From: Peptoclostridium litorale DSM 5388
GTDB taxonomy: Bacteria > Bacillota > Clostridia > Peptostreptococcales > Peptostreptococcaceae
Length of the DNA: 64,000 nt
Direction: 5' to 3'
NCBI RefSeq assembly: GCF_900141635.1
Contig: NZ_FSRH01000001.1
Location: 62,001 to 126,000, forward strand
In this document: piece after piece, positions 34,127-42,693 of the stretch
Position numbering within the stretch: position 1 is the stretch's first letter
How the letters are laid out: each line of letters opens with the position of its first letter
Position numbers and translations under genes: made by a program
Notes under the pieces: model-generated
What the model was told of the DNA's origin: nothing
Database searches by the model: none
What the model saw: only the letters and a program-made list of their open reading frames with translations

Positions 34127-35597
34127 TATTACCATCCTCCAATTTTTTTCTAAGCGTGAAATACATGCTTGTTCCACTGCCGTAGTGGCTTTTTGCCCAT
34201 ATATCTCCGCCGTGAGTGCTTATTATCTGTTTTGATATTGCAAGGCCGATTCCACTTCCTGGAACAATTGTGTTTCTTGACTCATCAGCTCTGTAGAACC
34301 TGTCGAATATGAAGGGCAGAGATTCTTCTGGAATACCCATCCCGTTGTCATGTATTCCTATTTTGACCATTTCATGGCATTCGTCAAGTGTTATCCAAAT
34401 CTTTGGGATTCCCTTATCCATGTATTTGAGTGCGTTTGTTATTATGTTTGTGAAAACCCTCCTTAGCTTTTCGGGGTCTGCAATTACTACCGGGCTTGCA
34501 GCCGGTTTTTCAAATCCGAGTGTCCCATTTCTCTTTTCAACGGCAAGGCTCAGGTCCTCAACGCAAAAATCAATATAGTCGCATATGTCTATGTCCTTGA
34601 AATTGAATGAAACCTTTCCAAGGTCAAGCCTTGAACATGTGAACACCTCGCCTATCATCACTTCCATTTCAGAAGCCTTTTTATATATTATATCCATATA
34701 TTTTTCAAGCTTTTCAGGTGAATTTGCTATTCCATCGCGTATTCCCTCTATATGTCCTTTTATTGACATTATAGGCGTTTTTAAATCGTGTGATATGTTT
34801 GCTATAATGTTTTGCCTGTCCTTTTCATATTTCATGTGGAGGTGAAGCATATCTTTAAGCCGCTTTCTCATATCCTCGAAAGCTATGCCGAGCTCCCCTA
34901 TTTCATCATCAGAAAAAGGGTCTATGCTGAAATTAAGATTTCCATTTTTGATTTCCTGTGAAGCCATTTTAAGTCTTTGAAGCGGCAGGGCTATGCTTTT
35001 GTGCATGAAATAAGTTATTATTCCCGAGGTGAATAGTATTGCAAATGATATTATAAGTGAAAACTTAGTTCGCATATGCCCCATAGCGGCATGCAGCAAC
35101 TTTGTATCTAGCACTACAAACATGCTGTATTCTGAACCGTCGTCAAGATAAAAATCATGCTGTGAAATCAGCATGTACTGCTTATCAGAGACAAAAAAAT
35201 GATTTTCCTCAAAAGGCTCTTTGAATTTTGGAAGATATATCTTTCCGATTGAATCTTTTATTATGTCCGAGCTGTATACGATATCATCACTGTTTCTAAT
35301 AAGCACTCCGCTGTGTATTTCGGCGAGGTCGGATTCAAATGACTTTAAAAATTCCACGGCTTCCTGTGAATCAGGATCATTTGCAAATTCCAAATCGGCT
35401 ATATTTATCCTTCTTGTTATACTCTCCTGTACGGCAAATATGTTGCTGAGCATGGAGTATGGGTTGGTTGAAGTATTGCCTTCGCCTATTGAATTAAAAA
35501 CTCTAATATTGACAAAATAGTTGAGAAATATCATAAGGGTCATTGATATGAGTGTCATTGCTATGTAAGACATTTGCAGTCTTTTTTTTATTGTCAT
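34092..35597 (-). CDS. Membrane sensor histidine kinase
   Basis: 501 residues. First helix (residues 9-30), an extracytoplasmic sensor of about 150 residues, second helix (KFSLIISFAILFTSGIITYF), HAMP, HisKA with His270 (NISHDLKTPIMSIKGH), and HATPase with DNGMGIP and GSGIGLAIS boxes. ATG35597 follows AGGAGG. It is the first gene of the two-component operon and divergent from pgsA. Stimulus unknown. Confidence 0.93.
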   Translation of the reverse strand: MTIKKRLQMSYIAMTLISMTLMIFLNYFVNIRVFNSIGEGNTSTNPYSMLSNIFAVQESITRRINIADLEFANDPDSQEAVEFLKSFESDLAEIHSGVLIRNSDDIVYSSDIIKDSIGKIYLPKFKEPFEENHFFVSDKQYMLISQHDFYLDDGSEYSMFVVLDTKLLHAAMGHMRTKFSLIISFAILFTSGIITYFMHKSIALPLQRLKMASQEIKNGNLNFSIDPFSDDEIGELGIAFEDMRKRLKDMLHLHMKYEKDRQNIIANISHDLKTPIMSIKGHIEGIRDGIANSPEKLEKYMDIIYKKASEMEVMIGEVFTCSRLDLGKVSFNFKDIDICDYIDFCVEDLSLAVEKRNGTLGFEKPAASPVVIADPEKLRRVFTNIITNALKYMDKGIPKIWITLDECHEMVKIGIHDNGMGIPEESLPFIFDRFYRADESRNTIVPGSGIGLAISKQIISTHGGDIWAKSHYGSGTSMYFTLRKKLEDGNIEIEKDTYNRG

Positions 35598-35768
35598 TGT
35601 AACCTCCTGTTTGCATTATAGGTGCTTTACTTATAATAATAGACTTTTTTTATGAACATTTAAATAAGCAAATATTAAAATTTTATTAAAATGCCATAAA
35701 TACAGCCACTGCTGTGGAAATTAGTGATGAAAGGGTAAGATTAAAATAAAGGGAAAAGAGGAGAACAT

Positions 35769-36281
35769 ATGACCATACCAAACATGCTAACAATATTCAG
35801 AATGCTTCTCGTTCCGGTTTTCGCATTTTTATTTCTTTCAGATATGAAGCTGCAGGCGATGCTGGTGTTTGCACTTGCGGGGATAACAGATGTGCTTGAT
35901 GGATGGGTGGCAAGAAAATTCGAAATGGAAAGCGATATTGGAAAGCTCCTAGATCCGCTTGCTGACAAGATGATGACTCTTTGTGTTGTTGGAGTGCTTG
36001 CATATGTGGGGTATTTGCCAAATTGGATTATTATTGTATTTGTGGCAAAGGAAGTTATCATGATAATAGGATCATCCATGCTATACAAGAAAGAGGTTGT
36101 AGTACAGTCTAATATATTCGGAAAACTGGCTACTGTGTTTTTTTACGCCGCAGTTTTCACGCTGTATTTCAGCCCGGGCATCGGACTTGTGATCATGTAT
36201 ATTGCTGCAGTGGCATCTGTTTTGGCACTTTTAAACTATATCGTGGTCTATAAAAGGCACGGCGAAAAGTTTGGAGGATGA
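35769..36281 (+). CDS. pgsA: CDP-alcohol phosphatidyltransferase, PgsA-like
   Basis: 170 residues, six helices. The CDP-OH-P motif D-G-x2-A-R-x8-G-x3-D-x3-D is complete in ITDVLDGWVARKF ... SDIGKLLDPLADK. The N-terminus MTIPNMLTIFRMLLVPVFAF is typical of phosphatidylglycerophosphate synthase, which joins CDP-diacylglycerol and glycerol-3-phosphate for acidic phospholipid synthesis. Other CDP-OH-P enzymes (CdsA partners, cardiolipin type) are possible. ATG35769 follows AGGAGA. It starts an operon with msrAB (7 bases on) and a flavodoxin-like gene. Confidence 0.88.
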   Translation: MTIPNMLTIFRMLLVPVFAFLFLSDMKLQAMLVFALAGITDVLDGWVARKFEMESDIGKLLDPLADKMMTLCVVGVLAYVGYLPNWIIIVFVAKEVIMIIGSSMLYKKEVVVQSNIFGKLATVFFYAAVFTLYFSPGIGLVIMYIAAVASVLALLNYIVVYKRHGEKFGG

Positions 36282-36287
36282 TATATT

Positions 36288-37418
36288 ATGAGTATTAAAA
36301 AACTTGTAGCGTTGGCCTTAGTAGTTGCATTAGTTTCATATTTTGCATACAACAATTTTATAATTGAAAGGAGACTGGACATGAAAAAGGCGAAAGTAGA
36401 CATAAACGATGAAAGGTACGATAAGGCGACTTTTGCAGGGGGGTGCTTTTGGTGCATGGAGGCAGCCCTTGAGAAGGTGGACGGGGTTGAGGAAGTCATA
36501 TCGGGATATACTGGAGGGGATGCTGCAAATCCTTCTTATGAGGAGGTGTCGTCCGGAACGACAGGGCACTATGAAGCTGTCCAGGTAATATATGACCCTG
36601 AAAAAGTCTCATACGAGCAGATACTCCATGTGTTTTGGAGGCAGATAGATCCTACTGATTCCGGAGGCCAGTTTGCGGACAGAGGTAGCCAGTACAGGAG
36701 TGCGATATTCTATCAAGACGAAGAGCAAAGAGAAAAGGCTCAAAAGTCGAAGGAGGAGATTGGAAAGTCGGGTGTATTTGACGGGACTATAGTTACTGAA
36801 ATTCTTCCGGCAAGCGAGTTCTATCCCGCAGAGGAATACCATCAGGACTACTATATAAAAAATCCCGTAAGATACAACATATACACTCAGGGCTCGGGAA
36901 GAAAAGGCTTTTTGAAAAAGCAGTGGGAGGGGATAGAAGAAGACCATGTTTTCCCTGAAGGAGAGGGTGATGACTCGTCAAGATACAAGGATTTTGACAA
37001 GGAAAAAAGGCTTGAAGAGCTTACAGAGCTGCAGTACAAGGTCACGCAAAAAAGCGGAACTGAAAGGGCTTTTGAAAATGAGTACTGGGACAACAAGGAA
37101 GAAGGAATATACGTTGACATAGTGTCGGGAGAGCCGCTTTTCAGCTCCATTGACAAATACGCTTCGGGAACTGGATGGCCAAGCTTTTCAAAAGCGCTTG
37201 AACCTGGTAACATAGTAGAAAGAGAGGACAGGGGGCTTTTTATGAAGAGGATAGAAGTCAGGAGCAAGTATGGGGATTCCCATCTGGGGCATGTGTTCCC
37301 TGACGGTCCAGAGCCTTCGGGACTCAGGTACTGCATGAATTCGGCGGCCCTGAGGTTCATACCTAAGGATGAGCTTGAAAAGGAGGGCTATGCTGAATAT
37401 AAGAAACTTTTTGAGTAG
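36288..37418 (+). CDS. msrAB: Bifunctional methionine sulfoxide reductase MsrA-MsrB, membrane-anchored
   Basis: 376 residues. A short N-terminal hydrophobic helix (residues 5-21) looks like a signal anchor, so the enzyme probably works outside the membrane. MsrA domain (about 45-200) has the catalytic Cys53 in [10 protein letters not shown] with EYHQDYY near its end. MsrB domain (about 240-365) has catalytic Cys in [13 protein letters not shown] and the GTGWPSF block. The usual two zinc-binding CxxC pairs of MsrB are missing (SGEP and DGPEPSG stand in their place). It reduces both stereoisomers of methionine sulfoxide in damaged proteins. It lies 6 bases after pgsA and 9 before a flavodoxin-like gene that could supply electrons (inference). 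Confidence 0.93.
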   Translation: MSIKKLVALALVVALVSYFAYNNFIIERRLDMKKAKVDINDERYDKATFAGGCFWCMEAALEKVDGVEEVISGYTGGDAANPSYEEVSSGTTGHYEAVQVIYDPEKVSYEQILHVFWRQIDPTDSGGQFADRGSQYRSAIFYQDEEQREKAQKSKEEIGKSGVFDGTIVTEILPASEFYPAEEYHQDYYIKNPVRYNIYTQGSGRKGFLKKQWEGIEEDHVFPEGEGDDSSRYKDFDKEKRLEELTELQYKVTQKSGTERAFENEYWDNKEEGIYVDIVSGEPLFSSIDKYASGTGWPSFSKALEPGNIVEREDRGLFMKRIEVRSKYGDSHLGHVFPDGPEPSGLRYCMNSAALRFIPKDELEKEGYAEYKKLFE

Positions 37419-37427
37419 GAGGAATTT

Positions 37428-38009
37428 ATGAAGGCAAATGTAATATTTCACAGTGTTTGCGGAAACACTTATATAATGGCAAAAATGATTCATGAAAAAC
37501 TAAATGGGCATGGAATAGATTCATCTCTTTTCCGTGTGCAAGACGAAAATATAGACAAGATAGCCGGAATGTTCGAAGTCGCAAGGGAGCATCTGGACGA
37601 AATAAAGGCAGTGCCTGTTGCAAGTGCAAAAGACGCGCTTGATTGCGACTATATTTTCATGGGATGCCCGACGTATTTCGGTAACGTGTCGGGCCAGATG
37701 AAGCTTTACATGGATTCGCTTTGTGATTTCTGGGTGGATGCGAAGCTCTACGGCACAAAGCTTATATCATTTACAACATGCGGAACTCCAGAAGGCGGAG
37801 GAGACTTTTGCCTTGGCGCTATAAACACATTTGCACATCATATGGGCATGATTCCAATGCCTGTGCCTTCAAACCTGATTCCGGGGAAAAGCCTTCCAGC
37901 ATACGGTCTTATGCACTACACGGGGGATATGTCGGATTTGAGGCCTTGTGAAGACGCTGAAAAGGCCATATCTGCCATCGTAGAAATGGTAGCAGGAGGC
38001 AGGATTTAA
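37428..38009 (+). CDS. Flavodoxin-family protein (WrbA-like)
   Basis: 193 residues with the flavodoxin fold. The phosphate loop is HSVCGNTYIMAK (residues 8-19), with CPTYFGNVSGQMK and TCGTPEGGG FMN-ring loops. This resembles WrbA/NAD(P)H:quinone oxidoreductases. ATG37428 follows TAGGAGGA. Last gene of the pgsA-msrAB operon, which points to redox repair. Terminator at 38043. Confidence 0.88.
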   Translation: MKANVIFHSVCGNTYIMAKMIHEKLNGHGIDSSLFRVQDENIDKIAGMFEVAREHLDEIKAVPVASAKDALDCDYIFMGCPTYFGNVSGQMKLYMDSLCDFWVDAKLYGTKLISFTTCGTPEGGGDFCLGAINTFAHHMGMIPMPVPSNLIPGKSLPAYGLMHYTGDMSDLRPCEDAEKAISAIVEMVAGGRI

Positions 38010-38042
38010 GAGTTAAAGTAGAAGTGTTCTGCTTAGCGATAT

Positions 38043-38091
38043 AAAAAACAGGAAACTTTCGCAAACTGCGAAAGCTTCCTGTTTTTTATAT
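38043..38091. terminator. Bidirectional terminator
   Basis: AAAACAGGAA-CTTTCGCA / TGCGAAAG-TTCCTGTTTT stem with runs of A and T on both sides, between the flavodoxin gene and the convergent UPF0210 gene. Confidence 0.88.
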
Positions 38092-38103
38092 TAAAGCTGT
38101 TTT

Positions 38104-39462
38104 TTAGCTTTTAAAGCTGTGAACAGGAGCTGGAATCCTTCCGCCCCTCATTATGAAGTCATTGCTCGAAAATTTATTGACCCCTATTATGGGGGCTTCT
38201 CCGAGGAGCCCTCCAAATGTTGCATGTTCACCTACGGATTTGCCGTATACTGGGATTAGCCTTACAGCTGTGGTCTTGTGGTTTATCACGCCTATTGCCG
38301 CTTCATCCGCAATTATTGCTGAAATGGTCTCGGCGCTCGTGTCGCCAGGAATAGCTATCATGTCAAGGCCTACAGAGCACACACATGTCATTGCCTCAAG
38401 CTTTTCAAGTGTGAGTGAGCCGCTCTTGACTGCATCTATCATTCCCTCATCCTCGCTTACAGGTATGAATGCACCGCTCAGCCCACCTACATGAGAAGAT
38501 GCCATTATGCCCCCCTTTTTCACGGCATCATTTAAAAGAGCAAGGGCTGCTGTTGTTCCATGGGTTCCGCATTTTTCAAGCCCCATCTCCTCTAGTATTC
38601 TTGCTATGCTGTCTCCAACAGCTGGAGTGGGCGCTAGTGAAAGGTCTACTATTCCAAAGGGGACGTTAAGCCTTTTTGCAGCTTCGTTTGCGACAAGCTG
38701 TCCCGCTCTGGTTATTTTAAACGATGTCTTTTTTATTGTGTCGGCAACTATATCGAATGGCTCTCCTTTTACCTGTTCAAGAGCAGATTTTACAACTCCA
38801 GGACCGCTCACTCCAACATTTATTATGCATTCGGCCTCTCCAGGTCCGTGGAATGCGCCGGCCATGAAGGGATTGTCTTCCACTGCATTTGCAAATACAA
38901 CCAGCTTTGCACAGCCTATACTATCGCTATCCTTAGTCAGATATGCCGTCTGCTTTACTATATCTCCCATCATTTTAACCGCATCCATGTTTATACCGCT
39001 TCTAGTGCAACCGATGTTCACTGACGAACAGACTATGTCAGTTTCAGACAAGGCCCTTGGAATAGATGATATAAGGGCCCTGTCGCTTGATGAGAAACCC
39101 TTTTGGACAAGCGCTGAAAAACCACCTATAAAGTCAACCCCTACTGCCTTTGCAGCCTTGTCCAATGTCTTTGCCATTTTCACATAATCCTCTTCGTCAG
39201 TCGAATGGCAAAACAGCGAAACGGGCGTTATTGATATCCTCTTGTTTATTATGGGTATTCCATATTCTGATTCTATATCCCTTCCTACAGACACCAGGTT
39301 CTGGGCAAGACTTGTTATCTTGTCGTATGTCTTTGCGCAACACTTGTCTATATTGCCATCGGCACAGTCAAAAAGTGATATTCCCATTGTTATTGTTCTT
39401 ATGTCGAGCTTTTCGCGTTCTATCATTTTTATTGTCTGAAGTATATTGTCCATTGTCATCAT
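38104..39462 (-). CDS. UPF0210 / DUF711 family protein (PFL-like fold)
   Basis: 452 residues of the DUF711/UPF0210 family. Conserved blocks: [20 protein letters not shown] near the start, [54 protein letters not shown], and the C-terminal [14 protein letters not shown]. The fold resembles pyruvate-formate-lyase-type barrels but lacks a clear catalytic pair; function is unproven. It follows the ACT-domain gene by 16 bases, and this ACT+UPF0210 pair is widely conserved in Clostridia. Start chosen at ATG39462 after AGGGGTGG; neighbouring in-frame ATGs at 39459 and 39453 are possible. The operon is under a glycine riboswitch, pointing to glycine or one-carbon metabolism. Confidence 0.88.
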   Translation of the reverse strand: MMTMDNILQTIKMIEREKLDIRTITMGISLFDCADGNIDKCCAKTYDKITSLAQNLVSVGRDIESEYGIPIINKRISITPVSLFCHSTDEEDYVKMAKTLDKAAKAVGVDFIGGFSALVQKGFSSSDRALISSIPRALSETDIVCSSVNIGCTRSGINMDAVKMMGDIVKQTAYLTKDSDSIGCAKLVVFANAVEDNPFMAGAFHGPGEAECIINVGVSGPGVVKSALEQVKGEPFDIVADTIKKTSFKITRAGQLVANEAAKRLNVPFGIVDLSLAPTPAVGDSIARILEEMGLEKCGTHGTTAALALLNDAVKKGGIMASSHVGGLSGAFIPVSEDEGMIDAVKSGSLTLEKLEAMTCVCSVGLDMIAIPGDTSAETISAIIADEAAIGVINHKTTAVRLIPVYGKSVGEHATFGGLLGEAPIIGVNKFSSNDFIMRGGRIPAPVHSFKS

Positions 39463-39478
39463 AATTACCACCCCTTAA

Positions 39479-39748
39479 TTATAGCCTGTGCATTGAATTG
39501 AATATGTCTTCATGCTGTACTTTTATTGAAACTCCAAGCTCAGACCCTTTTTCCTCTAAAAGTTCTTTCAATCTTTCGAGCTCCACTTCCATTTTTGAAA
39601 GGTCAACAAGCATAACCATTGTAAAATAATCCTGCAGAATTGTCTGGCTTATGTCAAGTATATTGACCCTGTTTTGCGCCAGGACTTCAGTGACACCGTG
39701 TATTATACCTATGTTGTCTTTTCCTATTACGGTTATAAAAGCTTTCAT
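39479..39748 (-). CDS. ACT domain protein (UPF0237)
   Basis: 89 residues, one ACT domain (MKAFITVIGKDNIGIIHGVT ... NILDISQTIL ... FTMVMLVDL). ACT domains bind amino acids to regulate enzymes; the DNIGIIHG turn is the usual ligand site. Start ATG39748 follows GGAGGG; a longer frame to 39790 lacks an RBS. It is the first gene after the glycine riboswitch, so glycine may be its ligand as well (inference). Confidence 0.9.
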   Translation of the reverse strand: MKAFITVIGKDNIGIIHGVTEVLAQNRVNILDISQTILQDYFTMVMLVDLSKMEVELERLKELLEEKGSELGVSIKVQHEDIFNSMHRL

Positions 39749-39799
39749 TTCATATCCCTCCACTTGAATATTTATATATTTGTTTTCCAAGAATCAAAA

Positions 39800-39828
39800 A
39801 GAGACCATATAGTCAATGGTCTCTGGAG
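39800..39828 (-). terminator. Riboswitch-controlled terminator before the ACT gene
   Basis: On the minus strand AGAGACCATTGACTATATGGTCTCT forms a 9-bp stem followed by TTTTTGATTC, placed between the glycine aptamer and the ACT gene. A second stem (AGCTTTTAAT / ATTAAAAGCT, 39860-39892) lies upstream of it and may be the competing antiterminator. Confidence 0.75.
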
Positions 39829-39914
39829 GAACAGCGTGATGCGGCGCAAAAACTGGTTGCAGCTTTTAATACAGTATACAATATTAAAAGCTACTGAAAA
39901 CGCGATATACGCCA

Positions 39915-40005
39915 TCATTCTCTGTCCTTTTACCTGAGAGTTTCACCGCATTTGCGGCTTTCCCCTTCGGTGTCCATATAAGGATCTCTCCAGAGCTCCG
40001 TCCAA
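39915..40005 (-). ncRNA. Glycine riboswitch (gcvT motif), single aptamer
   Basis: The minus strand reads GGACGGAGCTCTGGAGAGATCC ... CACCGAAGGGGAAAGCCGC ... GGTGAAACTCTCAGGTAAAAGGACAGAG (given in parts). This holds the diagnostic GGAGAG, CACCGAAGGGG, CTCTCAGG and AAAGGACAGAG blocks of the glycine aptamer. I see no second full aptamer, so it looks like a singlet type. It precedes the ACT/UPF0210 operon with a terminator between, so glycine most likely controls read-through. Confidence 0.92.
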
Positions 40006-40072
40006 AGGCAGTTTACTTATTGTATTCTGCCCTCTTCAGCCGGAAGACTTGTATTGAATTGGAATACTAAGT

Positions 40073-40101
40073 ATTCTAACACATGAACTTATACAACGCA
40101 A
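40073..40101 (-). promoter_or_regulatory. Predicted promoter of the glycine riboswitch transcript
   Basis: Minus strand -35 TTGCGT (40096-40101), 17-base spacer, -10 TAGAAT (40073-40078). Confidence 0.55.
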
Positions 40102-40218
40102 TATTAAATTTTATTCGTGATGTGAAAACGAGAAAGCCATAAATATATTTAGAGTAAAGCATCCCAAATGGGTATATATGTATTTAAATAATATGCTTAA
40201 AATACAAGAGGTGATTAT

Positions 40219-42009
40219 ATGATGGATGAAAATAAGGTTCTCATGACCGGAAACCAGGCCATAGCCAGGGGGTTTTATGAGGCGGGAGGACAAGTGGCTT
40301 CGAGCTATCCTGGTTCTCCAACGGTGGACATACTCCAAAGTGTAAAAGATAATTACAAAGCTGAGATATACTCGGAGTTTTCTGTAAATGAAAAGGTTGC
40401 CCTTGAAGTTGCAATTGGAGCATCTTTTTCGGGCGCAAGGGCTATGGTGAGCATGAAGCATGTGGGCGTTAACATAGCTGCAGACCCGATGATGACATTT
40501 ACCCAAAGTGGTACCAATGGTGGTTTTCTTCTTGTCACCGGTGACGACCCGGGAATGGCAAGTTCTCAAAATGAGCAGGACAACAGGATAATGGGAAAAT
40601 TCGCAAACATGGCCATACTGGACCCTTCGGACAGCCAGGAGGCCAAGGAGTTTACAAAACTTGCCCTAAAAGTCAGCGAGGAGAATTCAACGCCAGTAAT
40701 GCTGAGGATAACAAGCAGGCTCTGCCACAGCAGAAGCGCAGTCGAGCTTTGCGAAAGGTTTGAGCCCGAACCTGACGGATTTGAAAAAGACAAGTCGAAC
40801 TTCAACATGATACCTCCAAACACTTTTGAAAAGCAGCACAGCATGAAAAGTAGGATAGAAAAACTGCAGCAAAAGGCAGTAAATATGGATATAAACATAT
40901 TTGAGGAGTCAAAAAACAAGGACTTCCTGATAATAACGTCGGGGATTGTATATAACAACATCAAGGAGCTTGGACTAGATATTCCAATATACAAGCTCGG
41001 AATGATATATCCTTTGCCGATAGACAAGATAAGAGAGCTTTCCAGTGAATATAAGAATATTATAGTGATAGAGGAGATGACTCCATTTATCGAAAATGAA
41101 CTTAAAATAAATGGAATATCCTGCGAAGGGAAGAAATACTTCTCGTTTACGGGAGAACTCGGAATAGAAGAGATAGAAATGGGGCTTAAGGAAGCCGGCG
41201 TTGTAAAAGAGGTCAAGTATGCTTTGAAGAAGAATGACCATGCAGTTCCAAGGCTGCCCATGTTTTGCGCTGGATGCCCTCACAGGCCGGTATTTGACAT
41301 ACTCAAAAAATCAGGAAAGACTGTGGTAGGAGACATAGGCTGCTATTCACTTGCAGCTATTTTCCCGCTGGAGGTTTTGGACGTTGAAATAAGCATGGGG
41401 TCTTCACTCGGAATAATGAAGGGGATAGCCAAGGCAAATGCTTTAAGGGGGAAGGCGGAACCCATTGTAGCCGTAATAGGTGACGGGACGTTTTTCCACT
41501 CAGGCATGACTGGCATGGTCAATATGCTTCACCAGATTGATCCGAAAGACAACATGACAATAATAATACTGAATAACGGAACCACCGCCATGACAGGAGG
41601 ACAGCATACTGCAAGCTCTGGAAGCTATTCAAAAGAGGACGATATGAATGTGGACATGAGAAAACTTCTTGAAGGAATGGGTTTTGACAGGGTGAAAATT
41701 GTAGACCAGTTTAAATACAAAAGTGCCAAGGAGACAATAGAGGCGGAGATGAAACACAACGGGCTTTCAGTAATAATAACCACAAGGCCTTGCGCACTCA
41801 AATTCAAGGTCAAAGAGCCGCAGTTTTATGTTGATCCGCAAGTGTGCATAGGCTGCAGGAAATGTGTAAAGACAAACTGCCCGCCGATACAGATGAAAAA
41901 ATACGAGGGCATTGAAAAGCTCAAATCTTCAATAAATCCGGACATGTGCGTAGGATGCTCAGTATGCGCGCAGGTATGTCCGGTAAATGCAATTAAAAGG
42001 TCTAAATAG
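40219..42009 (+). CDS. iorA: Indolepyruvate:ferredoxin oxidoreductase, alpha subunit
   Basis: 596 residues. N-terminal pyrimidine-binding domain (MTGNQAIARGFYEAGGQVAS), central domain, then the TPP-binding domain (MFCAGCPHRPVFDIL; GDGTFFHSGMTG with the NNGTTAMTGGQ turn), and a C-terminal two-[4Fe-4S] ferredoxin domain (CIGCRKCVKTNCP and CVGCSVCAQVCP). It oxidatively decarboxylates aryl pyruvates from aromatic amino acids to aryl-acyl-CoA with ferredoxin reduction, a standard step in anaerobic Phe/Tyr/Trp fermentation. ATG40219 follows GAGGTGAT. In operon with iorB 11 bases on. Confidence 0.96.
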   Translation: MMDENKVLMTGNQAIARGFYEAGGQVASSYPGSPTVDILQSVKDNYKAEIYSEFSVNEKVALEVAIGASFSGARAMVSMKHVGVNIAADPMMTFTQSGTNGGFLLVTGDDPGMASSQNEQDNRIMGKFANMAILDPSDSQEAKEFTKLALKVSEENSTPVMLRITSRLCHSRSAVELCERFEPEPDGFEKDKSNFNMIPPNTFEKQHSMKSRIEKLQQKAVNMDINIFEESKNKDFLIITSGIVYNNIKELGLDIPIYKLGMIYPLPIDKIRELSSEYKNIIVIEEMTPFIENELKINGISCEGKKYFSFTGELGIEEIEMGLKEAGVVKEVKYALKKNDHAVPRLPMFCAGCPHRPVFDILKKSGKTVVGDIGCYSLAAIFPLEVLDVEISMGSSLGIMKGIAKANALRGKAEPIVAVIGDGTFFHSGMTGMVNMLHQIDPKDNMTIIILNNGTTAMTGGQHTASSGSYSKEDDMNVDMRKLLEGMGFDRVKIVDQFKYKSAKETIEAEMKHNGLSVIITTRPCALKFKVKEPQFYVDPQVCIGCRKCVKTNCPPIQMKKYEGIEKLKSSINPDMCVGCSVCAQVCPVNAIKRSK

Positions 42010-42020
42010 GGGGGATTTGC

Positions 42021-42614
42021 TTGAAAAGTTACAATATAATTCTTGCTGGAGTTGGAGGCCAAGGCCTTGTCCTTACGACAAAGCTGATATGCGAGGCTGC
42101 ATTTGCCTATGGATACGACGTAAAGAGCAATGACGTGATAGGGCTCTCACAAAGGGGAGGCAAGGTCTGGGGAAGCGTAAAGATGTCAGAAAAAGTGTTT
42201 TCTCCCAACATACCAGCTGGAGAAGCAGATATACTGCTTGCGCTTGAAGCGCTTGAGGGTGACAGGTGGAGCACGTACATTAAAAAAGACGGACTTATAA
42301 TAATGAATACGGCAAAGATACCACCAGCCCACGTGATGGCTGAGGTGGAAGAGTATCCTCAGGACATAGAAGAGAGGCTTGCCGAAAGCTTCAATATTGA
42401 GACGATGGACGCCTCGTCAGAGGGAAAGGTGCTTGGCTCAGACAAAATCGCAAACACTTTTTTGGTTGGTATGATGGCAAAGCACATGGAAATACCGAAC
42501 GAGATATGGGAGGAAGCGATAAAAAACAATGTGCCTTCCAAATATCTATATATGAACCTTCGGGCATTTGAAATAGGATATGGTAGATATGCTGTAAACC
42601 ACACATGTGATTGA
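42021..42614 (+). CDS. iorB: Indolepyruvate:ferredoxin oxidoreductase, beta subunit
   Basis: 197 residues, the gamma-type domain of 2-oxoacid oxidoreductases: NIILAGVGGQGLVLTTKLIC at the start, then SQRGGKVWGSVKMS. It forms the IOR complex with IorA. TTG42021 follows GGGGGGAT. Length and motifs are normal. Terminator at 42660. Confidence 0.95.
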   Translation: MKSYNIILAGVGGQGLVLTTKLICEAAFAYGYDVKSNDVIGLSQRGGKVWGSVKMSEKVFSPNIPAGEADILLALEALEGDRWSTYIKKDGLIIMNTAKIPPAHVMAEVEEYPQDIEERLAESFNIETMDASSEGKVLGSDKIANTFLVGMMAKHMEIPNEIWEEAIKNNVPSKYLYMNLRAFEIGYGRYAVNHTCD

Positions 42615-42659
42615 ATCGGATGAAATGTCGCTTATTTGAATATTTTTTTGAATATAAAA

Positions 42660-42689
42660 AATCCAGCACGGGAATTCCCGTGCTGGATT
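42660..42689. terminator. Bidirectional terminator
   Basis: 30-bp perfect palindrome (AATCCAGCACGGGAA and its complement) flanked by A and T runs, between iorB and the convergent symporter gene. Confidence 0.9.
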
Positions 42690-42693
42690 TTTA

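Noticed and set aside
36438-36456. MsrA as a selenoprotein, known in some related anaerobes
   Set aside because: The catalytic codon is TGC (Cys53); there is no in-frame TGA.
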